46,538 bases of DNA, from the NCBI RefSeq assembly GCF_030645195.1, contig NZ_JAUSLW010000208.1, positions 1-46,538 on the forward strand, in the 5' to 3' direction. The notes under the pieces were generated by a model. That model had not been told where the DNA came from and searched no databases. It worked only from the letters and a program-made list of their open reading frames with translations. This document shows positions 8,016 through 16,284 of this stretch, one piece after another. Source of the DNA: Phenylobacterium sp. (GTDB lineage: Bacteria > Pseudomonadota > Alphaproteobacteria > Caulobacterales > Caulobacteraceae). The translations under genes were made by a program, and so were the position numbers. Within the stretch, counting starts at the first letter, position 1. The number at the start of each line of letters is the position of its first letter.

Positions 8016-9086
8016 ATGCCCTCGCTCTTCGATCCCCTCGTCATCGGCGACCTGACCCTGCCCAACCGGGTGATCATGGCGCCCCTGACCCGCAGCCGGG
8101 CGGGCGACAGCCGCATCCCCAACGCCCTGATGGCGCAGTACTACGAACAGCGCGCCACCGCCGGCCTGATCATCTCCGAGGGCGTGCCGGTCGACCCCAT
8201 GGGGGTCGGCTATGCCGGCGTGCCCGGGATCTGGTCCGATGAGCAGACGCAAGCCTGGAAGCAGGTCACCGCCCGGGTGAAGGCGGCCGGCGGGCGCATC
8301 TTCATGCAGATCTGGCACGTCGGCCGCATCTCCGATCCGACCTTCCTCGACGGGCGCGCGCCAGTCGGTCCCAGCGCCATCGCCGCCAGGGGCCATGTCA
8401 GCCTGCTCCGTCCCGAACGGCCCTATCCGACCCCGCGCGCCCTGGAGACCCATGAGGTCCAGGACGTGGTGGAAGCCTTCCGCCTCGGCGCCCAGAACGC
8501 CCAGAAGGCCGGCTTCGACGGGGTGGAACTGCACGGCGCCAATGGCTACCTGCTCGACCAGTTCCTGCAGGACAGCGCCAACCAGCGCACCGACCAGTAC
8601 GGCGGCTCCATCGCCAACCGGGCGCGCCTGATGCTGGACTGCGCCGACGCCGCCATCTCCGTCTGGGGCGCCGATCGCGTGGGCATGCACCTGGCGCCGC
8701 GCGGCGACGCCCACAGCGTCGGCGACCGCGACCTGGCGGCCACCTTCACCCACGTCGCCACCGAGCTGGGCAAGCGCAAGCTGGCCTTCCTCTGCGCCCG
8801 CGAGGCCGAGGGTCCCGACAGCCTGGGCCCGCAACTGAAGAAGGCCTTCGGCGGGGTCTATATCGCCAACGAGAGGTTCACCAAGCAGAGCGCCCAGGCG
8901 GCCCTGGATGCCGGCTGGGCCGACGCGGTGGCCTGGGGCAAGGCCTACCTGGCCAATCCCGACCTGGTGGAGCGTCTTCGCGCCGACGCGCCCCTGAACA
9001 AGTGGATCCCGGAGACCTTCTATTCGCCCGGTGCGGAGGGCTACACCGACTACCCCTCGCTGTCGGAGCTTGAGCCGGCCAGATAG
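8016..9086 (+). CDS. Old yellow enzyme family NADH:flavin oxidoreductase (ene-reductase)
   Basis: A 356-residue FMN-dependent TIM-barrel enzyme of the classical OYE/NemA group, which reduces activated C=C bonds and often nitro or nitrate esters with NAD(P)H. It opens with LFDPLVIGDLTLPNRVIMAPLTRSRA. The substrate-binding His/Asn pair is in HGANGY (H173, N176), followed by LDQFLQD and the YGGSIANR motif. GKAYLANPDLVERL near the end is the phosphate-binding part. The ATG at 8016 is chosen because family similarity begins there; the frame is open upstream into terC. It ends 2 nt before the convergent PTPS-like gene. Confidence 0.92.
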   Translation: MPSLFDPLVIGDLTLPNRVIMAPLTRSRAGDSRIPNALMAQYYEQRATAGLIISEGVPVDPMGVGYAGVPGIWSDEQTQAWKQVTARVKAAGGRIFMQIWHVGRISDPTFLDGRAPVGPSAIAARGHVSLLRPERPYPTPRALETHEVQDVVEAFRLGAQNAQKAGFDGVELHGANGYLLDQFLQDSANQRTDQYGGSIANRARLMLDCADAAISVWGADRVGMHLAPRGDAHSVGDRDLAATFTHVATELGKRKLAFLCAREAEGPDSLGPQLKKAFGGVYIANERFTKQSAQAALDAGWADAVAWGKAYLANPDLVERLRADAPLNKWIPETFYSPGAEGYTDYPSLSELEPAR

Positions 9087-9088
9087 GG

Positions 9089-9601
9089 TCAAGTCCCGGC
9101 CTGGATCAGTCCCTGAAGCGCCTCGGCGGAAACCTGGCGCAGGACGGAGTCGGGGTTCGCATAGATCGCGCTGTTCGCCCCGTGCTCGAAGCACTCGACG
9201 CTCTCGATCCAGCATCGCCCCTTGGTGGCCGCGGCGACCATGGGTTGGGTGTGCGCGAAGACATATTGCGCGATCGCCTCGCAGCTTGTGCCGGGCACGA
9301 GGCGCGCATTGGCCAGGCCGAGGTCGCGGAGGTTCAGAAACGTCTCCCGGGCCGGATCGTCCTGCGCAATCAGAAGGCTATGATCGAAGACCTCGTGCAG
9401 CCAGTCGCGTATGGGGCCAAAGCCCCCTTTCCCGAAGTCCACCACCCAACCGCGATGATCGAGCTGCTCGGCCGCGAAGGTGAACTTGAAGCCGAGGGAG
9501 TAGCCATGGATGAGATTGCAGTGGCTGTCGGCGGCCCATTGGCGCAGGGCGCATGACAGGCCGCGCTCCGCGCCATAGGTCTTGGTCGAGAGATAGGCCA
9601 A
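9089..9601 (-). CDS. 6-pyruvoyl-tetrahydropterin synthase/QueD-like protein, divergent zinc site
   Basis: A 170-residue T-fold protein of the PTPS/6-carboxytetrahydropterin synthase family, acting on dihydroneopterin-type substrates (queuosine or pterin routes). Visible are HCNLIHGYSL (candidate catalytic Cys28, zinc His32), WVVDFG, FDHSLL (His74) and the C-terminal GTSCEAIA block with the conserved Glu. The usual second zinc His of HGH is Tyr34, and the first zinc His position appears to be lost. I choose the TTG at 9601 because a perfect GGAGG stands 7 nt upstream and similarity starts there; the longer frame to 9736 is unlikely. It is convergent with the OYE gene. Whether it is active is unclear. 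Confidence 0.8.
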   Translation of the reverse strand: MAYLSTKTYGAERGLSCALRQWAADSHCNLIHGYSLGFKFTFAAEQLDHRGWVVDFGKGGFGPIRDWLHEVFDHSLLIAQDDPARETFLNLRDLGLANARLVPGTSCEAIAQYVFAHTQPMVAAATKGRCWIESVECFEHGANSAIYANPDSVLRQVSAEALQGLIQAGT

Positions 9602-9756
9602 CTCGGCGCCTCCGGTGGAACCTGCTTGATCGCACGGGAGACGATCTGGTGCGCGCCCCGTGCGCGTCACGACGTCGAAAGGTCGCGAAAAGCGGCGTGT
9701 AATAGCGTAGAAGCCCGTGCGCAAGCTGCGGCCCAACTCGTCGAGACTCAGGAAAA

Positions 9757-10776
9757 TTGCGGCAAGTTCAATCGCATAGACTGTCCGTCGCCCCGATGAT
9801 GGACTGGACCGACCGGCATTGCCGGGCCTTCCACCGGGTGCTGACGCGCGAGGCCTTGCTCTATACCGAGATGGTGACCACCGGGGCGGTGCTGCATGGC
9901 GACCGCGAGCGGCTGCTGGGCTTCGACGCGGGGGAGCATCCCGTGGCCCTGCAGCTCGGCGGCTCGGAGCCCGCCGACCTGGCGGCGGCGGCCAGGATCG
10001 GCGCCGACCTCGGCTATGACGAGATCAACCTCAATGTCGGCTGTCCGTCCGACCGCGTGCAGAGCGGTCGCTTCGGCGCCTGCCTGATGCGCGAGCCGGC
10101 CCTGGTGGCCGAGGGGATGGCGGCGATCGGCGCGGCCGTCTCCATTCCGGCCACGGTGAAGTGCCGCATCGGGGTGGACGACCAGGACCCGGAAGAGAGC
10201 CTCTTCACCCTGGTGGACCTCTGCGCCCAGGCGGGCGTCTCCACCTTCATCGTCCATGCCCGCAAGGCCTGGCTGAAGGGCCTGTCGCCCAAGGAGAACC
10301 GGGACGTGCCGCCCCTGGACTACGGCCTCGTCCACCGGCTGAAGCGCGAACGGCCGGGCCTGAGCATCGAGATCAATGGCGGGATCGGCACGCTGGACGA
10401 GGCGCAGGCGCAGCTTCCGCTCGTCGACGGGGTGATGCTGGGCCGGGCGGCCTATCACACGCCCGGGATCCTGGGGCAGGTGGACCGGCGCATCTTCGGG
10501 TCGGCGTCCGACGTCGATCCCTTTGAGGCGGTGGAGCTCTACAAGCCCTATATCGCCGGCCAGCTGGCCCGCGGCGTCCACCTGGCGGGGATCACCCGGC
10601 ACATGCTGGGCCTGTTCCACGGCGCGCCGGGCGCGCGGACCTGGCGGCGGATTCTGACGGTCGAGAGCGTGAAGCTGGGGGCTGGCCTGGACGTGGTCGA
10701 CCGGGCTCTGGCGGCGGTCTCAGGGCTGAAGGATCAGCGCGGTGCGGGTGGCCTGGAAGCTGGAGAGGCGGCCTAG
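9757..10776 (+). CDS. dusA: tRNA-dihydrouridine synthase A
   Basis: A 339-residue flavoenzyme that reduces uridine 20/20a in the D-loop of tRNA. The FMN TIM-barrel opens with LSVAPMMDWTDRHCR, the DusA signature. The catalytic cysteine lies in NVGCPSDRVQSGRFGACLM, and HARKAWLKGLSPKENR is the DusA-specific tRNA and phosphate region. The start is taken as TTG at 9757 since no ATG or GTG fits before the conserved block; AGGA is only 3-4 nt upstream, so the start is not certain. The last 19 codons (SGLKDQRG onward) overlap the convergent protease gene by 57 nt and look like a recent extension. Confidence 0.93.
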   Translation: MRQVQSHRLSVAPMMDWTDRHCRAFHRVLTREALLYTEMVTTGAVLHGDRERLLGFDAGEHPVALQLGGSEPADLAAAARIGADLGYDEINLNVGCPSDRVQSGRFGACLMREPALVAEGMAAIGAAVSIPATVKCRIGVDDQDPEESLFTLVDLCAQAGVSTFIVHARKAWLKGLSPKENRDVPPLDYGLVHRLKRERPGLSIEINGGIGTLDEAQAQLPLVDGVMLGRAAYHTPGILGQVDRRIFGSASDVDPFEAVELYKPYIAGQLARGVHLAGITRHMLGLFHGAPGARTWRRILTVESVKLGAGLDVVDRALAAVSGLKDQRGAGGLEAGEAA

Positions 10777-11241
10777 ATAGGTCATGCCCAGCAGGGAGGC
10801 GTCGAGCCCCTTGTCCAGCACCAGGGCGTCGACATCGGCCAGTTTGGCGCCGGCCACCGAGACCGAGGCCAGCTTGACGGCCGCGGCCCTGGCCTCGCCG
10901 TTGGCGGTCATCACCTTGTAGGCGTAGTTCAGCTTGTCCGGATCGAAGCCCAGGCGCTGGGCGTCGGCGGCGGTGAGCGCCACGGCGCTGGCGCCGGTGT
11001 CCACCAGGAAGCGGACGCTGGCGCCGTTGACGGTGCCTTGCGCCCAATAGTGGCCGTCGCTGGCCTTGGCGATGGAGGCCGCGCCGCCGACGGCCGGCGC
11101 CGGCTGGGGTTGCGGATTGAGCGAGGCGACCGCGGCGCGCAGGCCATCGGAGCGCGTCGTCGGGTCAAGGCTGACCACGGCCTGGGCCGCGCCCACGGCC
11201 GACACCGCACCGATCAGGGCCATGGCGGCCAACTTGATCAT
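10720..11241 (-). CDS. Retropepsin-like aspartic protease, membrane-anchored or secreted
   Basis: A 173-residue single-domain clan AA aspartic protease (TIGR02281-type). An N-terminal hydrophobic segment (about 3-22) is a signal or anchor, so it should act in the periplasm. The catalytic motif FLVDTGASAVALT places Asp at residue 81, and GMTYLGRLSSFQ is the conserved C-terminal block. It probably works as a dimer. I choose the ATG at 11241, with GAGGG about 8 nt upstream, over the GTG at 11259. Its 3' end overlaps dusA in antisense by 57 nt. The substrate is unknown. Confidence 0.85.
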   Translation of the reverse strand: MIKLAAMALIGAVSAVGAAQAVVSLDPTTRSDGLRAAVASLNPQPQPAPAVGGAASIAKASDGHYWAQGTVNGASVRFLVDTGASAVALTAADAQRLGFDPDKLNYAYKVMTANGEARAAAVKLASVSVAGAKLADVDALVLDKGLDASLLGMTYLGRLSSFQATRTALILQP

Positions 11242-11354
11242 ACCTGACACCCTCGCCACCCGGCGTTCGCGACCGTTCCCGGCCTTGTTGAACGGGCAGG
11301 TTACGGGGCGGGTGTTTGCAACCGGTGAATCCGGACGCTTAATTCCGCCTTGGG

Positions 11355-11576
11355 TTAGCTGAACATGGCCAGCTTTTCGGGTCGGATCTTTGACCGCCGG
11401 GTCGGCAGCTCGGTCATGATCCGGGCGCGCTCGTCGTCGCTGAGCTTCTGCCAGGCGGCGACCTCGGTCAGCTCGCGGTAGCAGCCCATGCAGAGGCCGG
11501 TTTCGCCGTCGATGACGCAGACCTTGATGCAGGGGGTCTTGATCGGGGCGGGGGGGCGGAGGGGCGCGTCGCTCAT
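11355..11576 (-). CDS. DUF1289 small cysteine protein
   Basis: A 73-residue protein with four cysteines (C16, C20, C29, C32) in TPCIKVC and LCMGCYR, the DUF1289 pattern. It is predicted to bind a metal or Fe-S cluster; the function is unknown. The conserved ELTEVAAWQKLSDDER follows. It overlaps the upstream thioesterase gene by 4 nt, so they form a two-gene operon. Confidence 0.85.
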   Translation of the reverse strand: MSDAPLRPPAPIKTPCIKVCVIDGETGLCMGCYRELTEVAAWQKLSDDERARIMTELPTRRSKIRPEKLAMFS

Positions 11577-12007
11577 GAGGGGATAGCGTAGGTCACCGTG
11601 GCCTGGGCCGCCAGCCGGTCCTGGCTTTCGGTCCAGAGGCGCACGTCGCAGACGGCGATGCGGCGGCCCAGCCGCAGGAAGCTGGCCTCGGCATGGAGGT
11701 CGCCGGGAACCGCGCCGCGCAGGAAGTTCATCAGCAGCGAACTGGTCACCGCCATTAGCTGGTCGCCGATATGGGCCAGGATCAGGGCGTAGGCGGCGCT
11801 GTCGGCCAGGCTCATCAGGTTGGGGCCGGCGATCACCCCGCCGGGGCGCAGCATGCCCGGGCCGTAGGGCCGCACGATGTGGGCGCGGCCGGGAGCCAGC
11901 TCCGTCACCTGGGGCAGGGCCTGAGGCGACGCATCGGGAAAGGCGCGCGCCATCAGGGCGTTCACGCCGGCGACGTCGAGCTTGAGGTCGGGCTGGGCCA
12001 TATCCAT
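11573..12007 (-). CDS. PaaI-type hotdog thioesterase
   Basis: A 144-residue hotdog-fold acyl-CoA thioesterase-like protein. The segment LRPGGVIAGPNLMSLADSAAYALI is the PaaI/DUF4442-like active-site helix with its conserved Asp, and MNFLRGAVPGDLHAEA is the central strand pair. Starts are possible at 12031, 12007 or 12001. A candidate -10 (TATCTT on this strand, at 12035-12040) would start the transcript near 12028, favouring 12007 or 12001. It is coupled by ATGA to the DUF1289 gene. An inverted repeat lies just upstream. Confidence 0.8.
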   Translation of the reverse strand: MDMAQPDLKLDVAGVNALMARAFPDASPQALPQVTELAPGRAHIVRPYGPGMLRPGGVIAGPNLMSLADSAAYALILAHIGDQLMAVTSSLLMNFLRGAVPGDLHAEASFLRLGRRIAVCDVRLWTESQDRLAAQATVTYAIPS

Positions 12008-12024
12008 GTTCTGCCGAACGACGC

Positions 12025-12059
12025 GTAACATTACAAGATATTTATGTTACCTAAGTAAC
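12025..12059. promoter_or_regulatory. GTAAC/GTTAC inverted repeats, candidate operator
   Basis: GTTACCTAAGTAAC (12046-12059) is a perfect 5-bp inverted repeat with a 4-nt spacer. Twelve nt away GTAACATTAC (12025-12034) is a second GTAA/TTAC repeat. They flank the candidate -10 of the leftward thioesterase operon in an AT-rich gap and lie about 120 nt before the rightward secreted-protein gene. Two copies of the same half-site suggest a dimeric regulator acting on one or both directions. Confidence 0.5.
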
Positions 12060-12175
12060 GATGCTCGTCGATTAAGAATCCGTAATCTATGAATACTTAA
12101 TGTTGCTGCGAATTCATTTGAAGCGCCACCGCCCCGAGAGCAGTTTCCCGTCATCTTATTTCGAGGGAAAACACC

Positions 12176-12490
12176 ATGCGTCTCGCCACTCTCACGCTCG
12201 CCGCCGTCACCCTGATGACCGCCGGATCGGCCCTGGCCGCCGATCGGGTGACCGATGTCGACTATCTGAAAGCTAACCGCTGCCGCGGCCTGGCGGAGGT
12301 CTCGGCCGCTGACACCACCGACCTGGACGCCTGGCTGAAAGCCGCAGGCCGGACCCGCACCAGCGTGGTGGTCTCCATGGGCGCCAACGAGCAAGATCGC
12401 GCCCGCCGCGAGGCCAAGACCACCAACGCCGAACGCAAGACCCGCCTGGCCGCCGAGTTGAGCGGCCCCTGCCAAGCCTTCAAGGGCTAA
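12176..12490 (+). CDS. Small secreted protein of unknown function
   Basis: A 104-residue protein with a clear signal peptide (residues 1 to about 21, ending SALAAD), so the mature form is about 83 residues in the periplasm. Two cysteines (in NRCRGL and GPCQAF) could form one disulfide. The middle is charged and probably helical. The ATG at 12176 follows GAGGGAAAACACC. I do not recognise the family. It is monocistronic: an AT-rich promoter region precedes it and a strong terminator follows 28 nt after the stop. Confidence 0.78.
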   Translation: MRLATLTLAAVTLMTAGSALAADRVTDVDYLKANRCRGLAEVSAADTTDLDAWLKAAGRTRTSVVVSMGANEQDRARREAKTTNAERKTRLAAELSGPCQAFKG

Positions 12491-12518
12491 TCCCGACCCA
12501 ACCGGTCCTTGATCCTCA

Positions 12519-12556
12519 GGCGCGTCCGGCCCCCAGTCCGGGCGCGCCTTCTTTTT
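12519..12556 (+). terminator. Rho-independent terminator
   Basis: GGCGCGTCCGG (12519-12529) pairs with CCGGGCGCGCC (12538-12548), an 11-bp stem with one T-G wobble and an 8-nt loop, followed by TTCTTTTT. This is the clearest intrinsic terminator in the window and ends the small secreted-protein transcript. Confidence 0.9.
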
Positions 12557-12656
12557 CGGGCGACGGGCGGTCGGCGCCTTGCGCGGACTCGACGGGAACC
12601 CGACCAGGGCGCAGGCTTTCCCGCAGAGTGCCGGGTAGTGGGGTTTCGAACGGGCG

Positions 12657-14156
12657 ATGAGCGTACTGATCCCCGACGACACGGTGTGGCGTGTCGCCCG
12701 AGCCAACCGCGCGGCTTTCCTGGTGGACACCGAGGCCTACTACGCCGCGGTGTTCGAGGCCCTGCGCAAGGCCAAGCGCTCCGTCCTGCTGCTGGGCTGG
12801 GGCTTCGATCCGCGCACGCGGCTGTTCCCCGACGGCCAGGAAAGTCCCGACGATCCCGACGAGGCCGGCCGCGTCCTGGTGGAGCTGTCGCGCGCCCGTC
12901 CCGACCTCGACATCCGGCTGCTGATCTGGAAGTCGGCCTTGCCGATCGCCGCCAGCCAGGAGTTCTTCCCCCACAAGGCCCGCAAGTGGTTCGAGGGCAC
13001 CGGGGTGCATTTCCGCCTGGACGACGCCGTGCCGCTGGGCGCCTGCCATCACCAGAAGCTGCTGGTGGTGGACGACAAGCTGGCGATCTGCGCTAGCGGC
13101 GACATCAGCGTCGACCGCTGGGACACGCCGGGCCACCGCGATCACGAACCGCGGCGGATCATGCCCGACCAGGAACACCACCCGCCGCGGCACGAAGTGA
13201 TGATGATGGTCGACGGGCCGGCGGCCAAGGCGCTGGGGGAGCTGGCGCGGGAGCGCTGGCTGCGGGCCACCAAGCAGGCCCTGTCGCCGCCGGCCGAGCT
13301 GGAGGGCGATCCGTGGCCGGCCCACGTTCCGGCCCACATCCTGGACATGGATGTCGGCATCGCGCGGACCATGCCCAACTGGCGTCGCGAGCCCTCGGTG
13401 GAGGAGATTCGCCACCTGACTCAGGCCTCCATCGCCTCGGCGCGGAAGATCATCTATCTGGAGAACCAGTACTTCACCTCGCCCCTGATCGCCGAGGCCC
13501 TGGCCACGCGGCTGGCCGAGCCCGACGGACCTGAGATCGTGCTGGTCTCCACCGGGGCGAGCCCCAGCTGGTTCGATCAGCTGACCATGGACCGGGCGCG
13601 GTCCAACATGCTGTGGCGGCTGCGGGCGGCCGACGTGTTCGGCCGCTTCCGGGCCTACTACCCGGTCACCCCGGCGGGGACGAAGATCATCGTCCACTCC
13701 AAGACCACGGTCATCGACGACACCCTGGCCAGGGTGGGCTCGGCGAACCTGAACAACCGCTCCGGTGGATTCGACACCGAGCTGGAGCTGGCCATCGAGG
13801 CCACCACCGAGCGGGCCAGGCTGAACATCGCGGCCTTCCGCGACCGCGCCGTGGGCCACTTCCTGGGCTATACGGGGGACGCGGTGGCCAAGGCCCGGCA
13901 GGAGCGCGGCGGGTTGATCGGCGCCATCGACGCGCTCAACCGGGAAGGCCGGCTGTTGCCGATCCGGCCCATGAAGATGACCCACTTCGGCGAGTTCGTC
14001 GCCGCCTACCACCTGGGCGACCCGGTGAACGTCAGTGACTCCTGGCGGCCGGGCCGGCGGCGCGAACGTCTCTATGCCGAAGCCCGGTCCCTGGGGCAGC
14101 GGGGTCTGTTCACCGCGGCGGGTCAGCCGCCGCCGCCAAGACCTCGAAATCCATGA
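12657..14156 (+). CDS. Phospholipase D-family protein (cardiolipin synthase-like)
   Basis: A 499-residue protein with two HKD motifs, HHQKLLVVDD (H132, K134, D139) and HSKTTVIDD (H347, K349, D354), each followed by the GS/GD-containing loop (SGDISVDRWD and GSANLNNRS). These form one phosphodiesterase/transphosphatidylase active site. There is no N-terminal membrane segment, so it is closer to cytosolic PLD-like or ClsB-type proteins than to ClsA. It lies tail-to-tail with an endonuclease/exonuclease/phosphatase-family gene. In E. coli the ClsB (YbhO) and YbhP genes are also neighbours, which supports a lipid role by inference. The 3' end overlaps that gene by 47 nt. Confidence 0.9.
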   Translation: MSVLIPDDTVWRVARANRAAFLVDTEAYYAAVFEALRKAKRSVLLLGWGFDPRTRLFPDGQESPDDPDEAGRVLVELSRARPDLDIRLLIWKSALPIAASQEFFPHKARKWFEGTGVHFRLDDAVPLGACHHQKLLVVDDKLAICASGDISVDRWDTPGHRDHEPRRIMPDQEHHPPRHEVMMMVDGPAAKALGELARERWLRATKQALSPPAELEGDPWPAHVPAHILDMDVGIARTMPNWRREPSVEEIRHLTQASIASARKIIYLENQYFTSPLIAEALATRLAEPDGPEIVLVSTGASPSWFDQLTMDRARSNMLWRLRAADVFGRFRAYYPVTPAGTKIIVHSKTTVIDDTLARVGSANLNNRSGGFDTELELAIEATTERARLNIAAFRDRAVGHFLGYTGDAVAKARQERGGLIGAIDALNREGRLLPIRPMKMTHFGEFVAAYHLGDPVNVSDSWRPGRRRERLYAEARSLGQRGLFTAAGQPPPPRPRNP

Positions 14157-14865
14157 CCAGGGGCAGGTGATCCGACGCCGCCCGCGTCAGCGGGGCATAG
14201 GGAGCGAAGACGTCGGTCACCTTGATCTGCGGGCTGACGAACAGATGGTCGATGCGCAGCACCGGCAGGGCCGAGGGGAAGGTCGCGGTCGGCGTCTTGC
14301 GCGGCGACAACGGACGGGCGGGTTCGAGCTTGGCCGCGAGAGTCCGGTAGACCACCGAGCTCGCCGTGGCGTTGAAGTCCCCCAGCAGGATGGTCGGCCC
14401 CTGGCAGCGAGGATGGCTCAGCCAGTCGGGCCCGGCGATACAGGCGGCCTGGGCCTGCTGTTCCTGCCATACGAGACCAAGATGGGTGTTGATGATCTGC
14501 ACCGGCGCGCCGTCGATCTCGACTTCGATCCACAGGGCGCCCCGGGGCTCCAGCTGCGGGATGCGGCCGTAGCCGGGCAGGGGCCCGACCTGGACCAGGT
14601 GCTCGGGATAGGTGGTGAGGATGGCGTCGCCATAGAGCTCCTCCTCCACCTGCATGGCGGCGTGGAAATGGAAGGCCATGTCCAGGCGCTGGGCGATCTC
14701 ATGGGCCTGGTCCACATTTTTGGTGCGCAGACGGCCGACGTCGAGCTCCTGCAGCGCCACGATGTCGGGCTTGAGGCTGGCGATCACGTCGGCGATGCGG
14801 CCCACGTCCAGCCGCCGGTCGGCGCCGACGCAGCGGTGGACGTTGTAGGTAAGGATTCGCGGCAT
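14110..14865 (-). CDS. Endonuclease/exonuclease/phosphatase-family protein
   Basis: A 251-residue metal-dependent phosphoesterase of the EEP (DNase I-like) fold. The motifs in order are ILTYNVHRCVG (Asn), DIVALQELD (metal Glu), INTHLG, LLGDFNAT (Asp/Asn) and the closing ASDHLPLVMDF (Asp/His). The E. coli counterpart by context is YbhP. Whether it acts on nucleic acid or a phospholipid headgroup cannot be told. It is convergent with the phospholipase D gene and shares its last 47 nt in antisense. Confidence 0.88.
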   Translation of the reverse strand: MPRILTYNVHRCVGADRRLDVGRIADVIASLKPDIVALQELDVGRLRTKNVDQAHEIAQRLDMAFHFHAAMQVEEELYGDAILTTYPEHLVQVGPLPGYGRIPQLEPRGALWIEVEIDGAPVQIINTHLGLVWQEQQAQAACIAGPDWLSHPRCQGPTILLGDFNATASSVVYRTLAAKLEPARPLSPRKTPTATFPSALPVLRIDHLFVSPQIKVTDVFAPYAPLTRAASDHLPLVMDFEVLAAAADPPR

Positions 14866-14963
14866 GGCCCAGGGATGCGCGCCTCGCGCGGCCGAGGCAA
14901 GATGACCAACGGCTCACGCGCGGCGATGGTTCTTCGCGCAGGCCAAATCGCCGGAGACCGACC

Positions 14964-15218
14964 ATGATCTGGATCGCCCTGGCCGCGGCGCTCAGCGTCC
15001 CGCCCCGCGCCGCCGAACGCCAGGGCCTGGCGGTGGTGCGGTGCCAGGTGACCGCGGCCGGCGCCCTGCGCGCCTGCGTGGTGGTCTCCGAGACCCCGGC
15101 CGGCGCCAATGTCGGCGCCTTCGCCCTCAAGCTGGTGAAGGCCTATCGCATCCAGCCCCACGACCGGCGGGTGAAGAACGGCGCGATCGTCATCCAGATG
15201 AAGTTCAAGCTGCCTTGA
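14964..15218 (+). CDS. Small protein with a lone TonB C-terminal-like domain
   Basis: An 84-residue protein with a short N-terminal hydrophobic stretch (1-16, a likely signal peptide) followed directly by a TonB-C-like fold. The pattern is VVRCQVTAAGALRACVVVSE, then a helix GAFALKLVKAYRI, then GAIVIQMKFKLP. It lacks the proline-rich spacer and membrane anchor of an energy-transducing TonB, so it is probably a stand-alone periplasmic binding domain. It lies 31 nt before the deaminase gene and may share its transcript. Confidence 0.65.
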   Translation: MIWIALAAALSVPPRAAERQGLAVVRCQVTAAGALRACVVVSETPAGANVGAFALKLVKAYRIQPHDRRVKNGAIVIQMKFKLP

Positions 15219-15249
15219 CGAGGGGCGGCCCGCGCCCGGAGATAGCGTC

Positions 15250-16263
15250 ATGCAACCGACCGCCGACTTCATCGCGGGCCTGCCCAAGGCCGAGCTCCAC
15301 CTGCACATCGAGGGCAGCCTCGAACCCGAGCAGATGTTCGAATTCGCCCGCCGCAACCGGATCGACCTGCCGTTCAAGAGCGTCGAGGAGGTCCGCGCCG
15401 CCTACGCCTTCTCCAACCTGCAGGACTTCCTGGACATCTATTACCAGGGGGCGGGCGTGCTCCAGACGGAGGAGGACTTCCGCGACCTGGCCCTGGCCTA
15501 TTTTCGGCGGGTGGCGGCGGACGGCGCGGTCCATGCCGAGATCTTCTTCGATCCCCAGACCCATACCGACCGAGGCCTCCCGTTCGCCGTGGCCGCCGAG
15601 GGGCTGCTGGCCGGGATGGCCCAGGCGCGGAAGGAACTGGGGGTCACCTCCAAGCTGATCCTCAGCTACCTGCGGCACCTGTCGGAGGAGGCGGCCTTCG
15701 AGACTCTGAAACAGGCCGAGCCCTATCTGGACCGGATCGTCGGGGTGGGGCTGGATTCCTCGGAACTGGGCCATCCGCCCTCCAAGTTCGCCCGCGTGTT
15801 CAAGGCGTCGCGCGAACGGGGCCTGAAGCTGTCGGCCCATGCTGGCGAGGAAGGTCCGCCCGCCTATGTCTGGGAGGCGCTGGACGGCCTGGCCGTCGAC
15901 CGCATCGACCACGGCAACCGGTCCTTGGAGGACCGGGCCCTGGTGAAGCGGCTGGTCGCCGACGGCATGACGCTCACCGTCTGCCCGCTGTCGAACCTGA
16001 AGCTCTGCGTCGTCGACGACCTGAGGAACCACCCGCTGAAGCGCATGCTGGACCTGGGGCTGAGGGCGACGATCAATTCCGACGACCCGGCCTATTTCGG
16101 CGGCTACCTGGCCCAGAACTGGATGGAGACCACCCAGGCGCTGGGCCTGACCCGCGACGAGCTGGCGACGCTCGCCCGCAACAGCTTCACGGGGTCGTTC
16201 CTTGCGCCCGACGAGATCGCGGCCAGGGTGGCGGAGGTGGACGCCTATGTGGCCCGAAGCTGA
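15250..16263 (+). CDS. Adenine/adenosine deaminase family protein
   Basis: A 337-residue zinc TIM-barrel deaminase. Zinc ligands are in AELHLHIEGS (H17, H19), SAHAGEEGPP supplies the third His and the catalytic Glu region, RIDHGNR the next His, and NSDDPAYFGG the Asp ligand. The blocks PQTHTDRG, LRHLSEEAAFETL and LDSSELGHPPSKF match the bacterial/fungal adenine deaminase (Aah1-like) subgroup better than true adenosine deaminases, so adenine to hypoxanthine is the likelier reaction. This assignment is from remembered family patterns. Confidence 0.88.
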   Translation: MQPTADFIAGLPKAELHLHIEGSLEPEQMFEFARRNRIDLPFKSVEEVRAAYAFSNLQDFLDIYYQGAGVLQTEEDFRDLALAYFRRVAADGAVHAEIFFDPQTHTDRGLPFAVAAEGLLAGMAQARKELGVTSKLILSYLRHLSEEAAFETLKQAEPYLDRIVGVGLDSSELGHPPSKFARVFKASRERGLKLSAHAGEEGPPAYVWEALDGLAVDRIDHGNRSLEDRALVKRLVADGMTLTVCPLSNLKLCVVDDLRNHPLKRMLDLGLRATINSDDPAYFGGYLAQNWMETTQALGLTRDELATLARNSFTGSFLAPDEIAARVAEVDAYVARS

Positions 16264-16284
16264 CGCCGTCCAAGGGTTTTGGTT

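Noticed and set aside
9602-9736. N-terminal extension of the PTPS-like protein to an ATG at 9736
   Set aside because: The extra 45 residues match nothing in the family, while TTG at 9601 has an ideal GGAGG site and gives the usual length.
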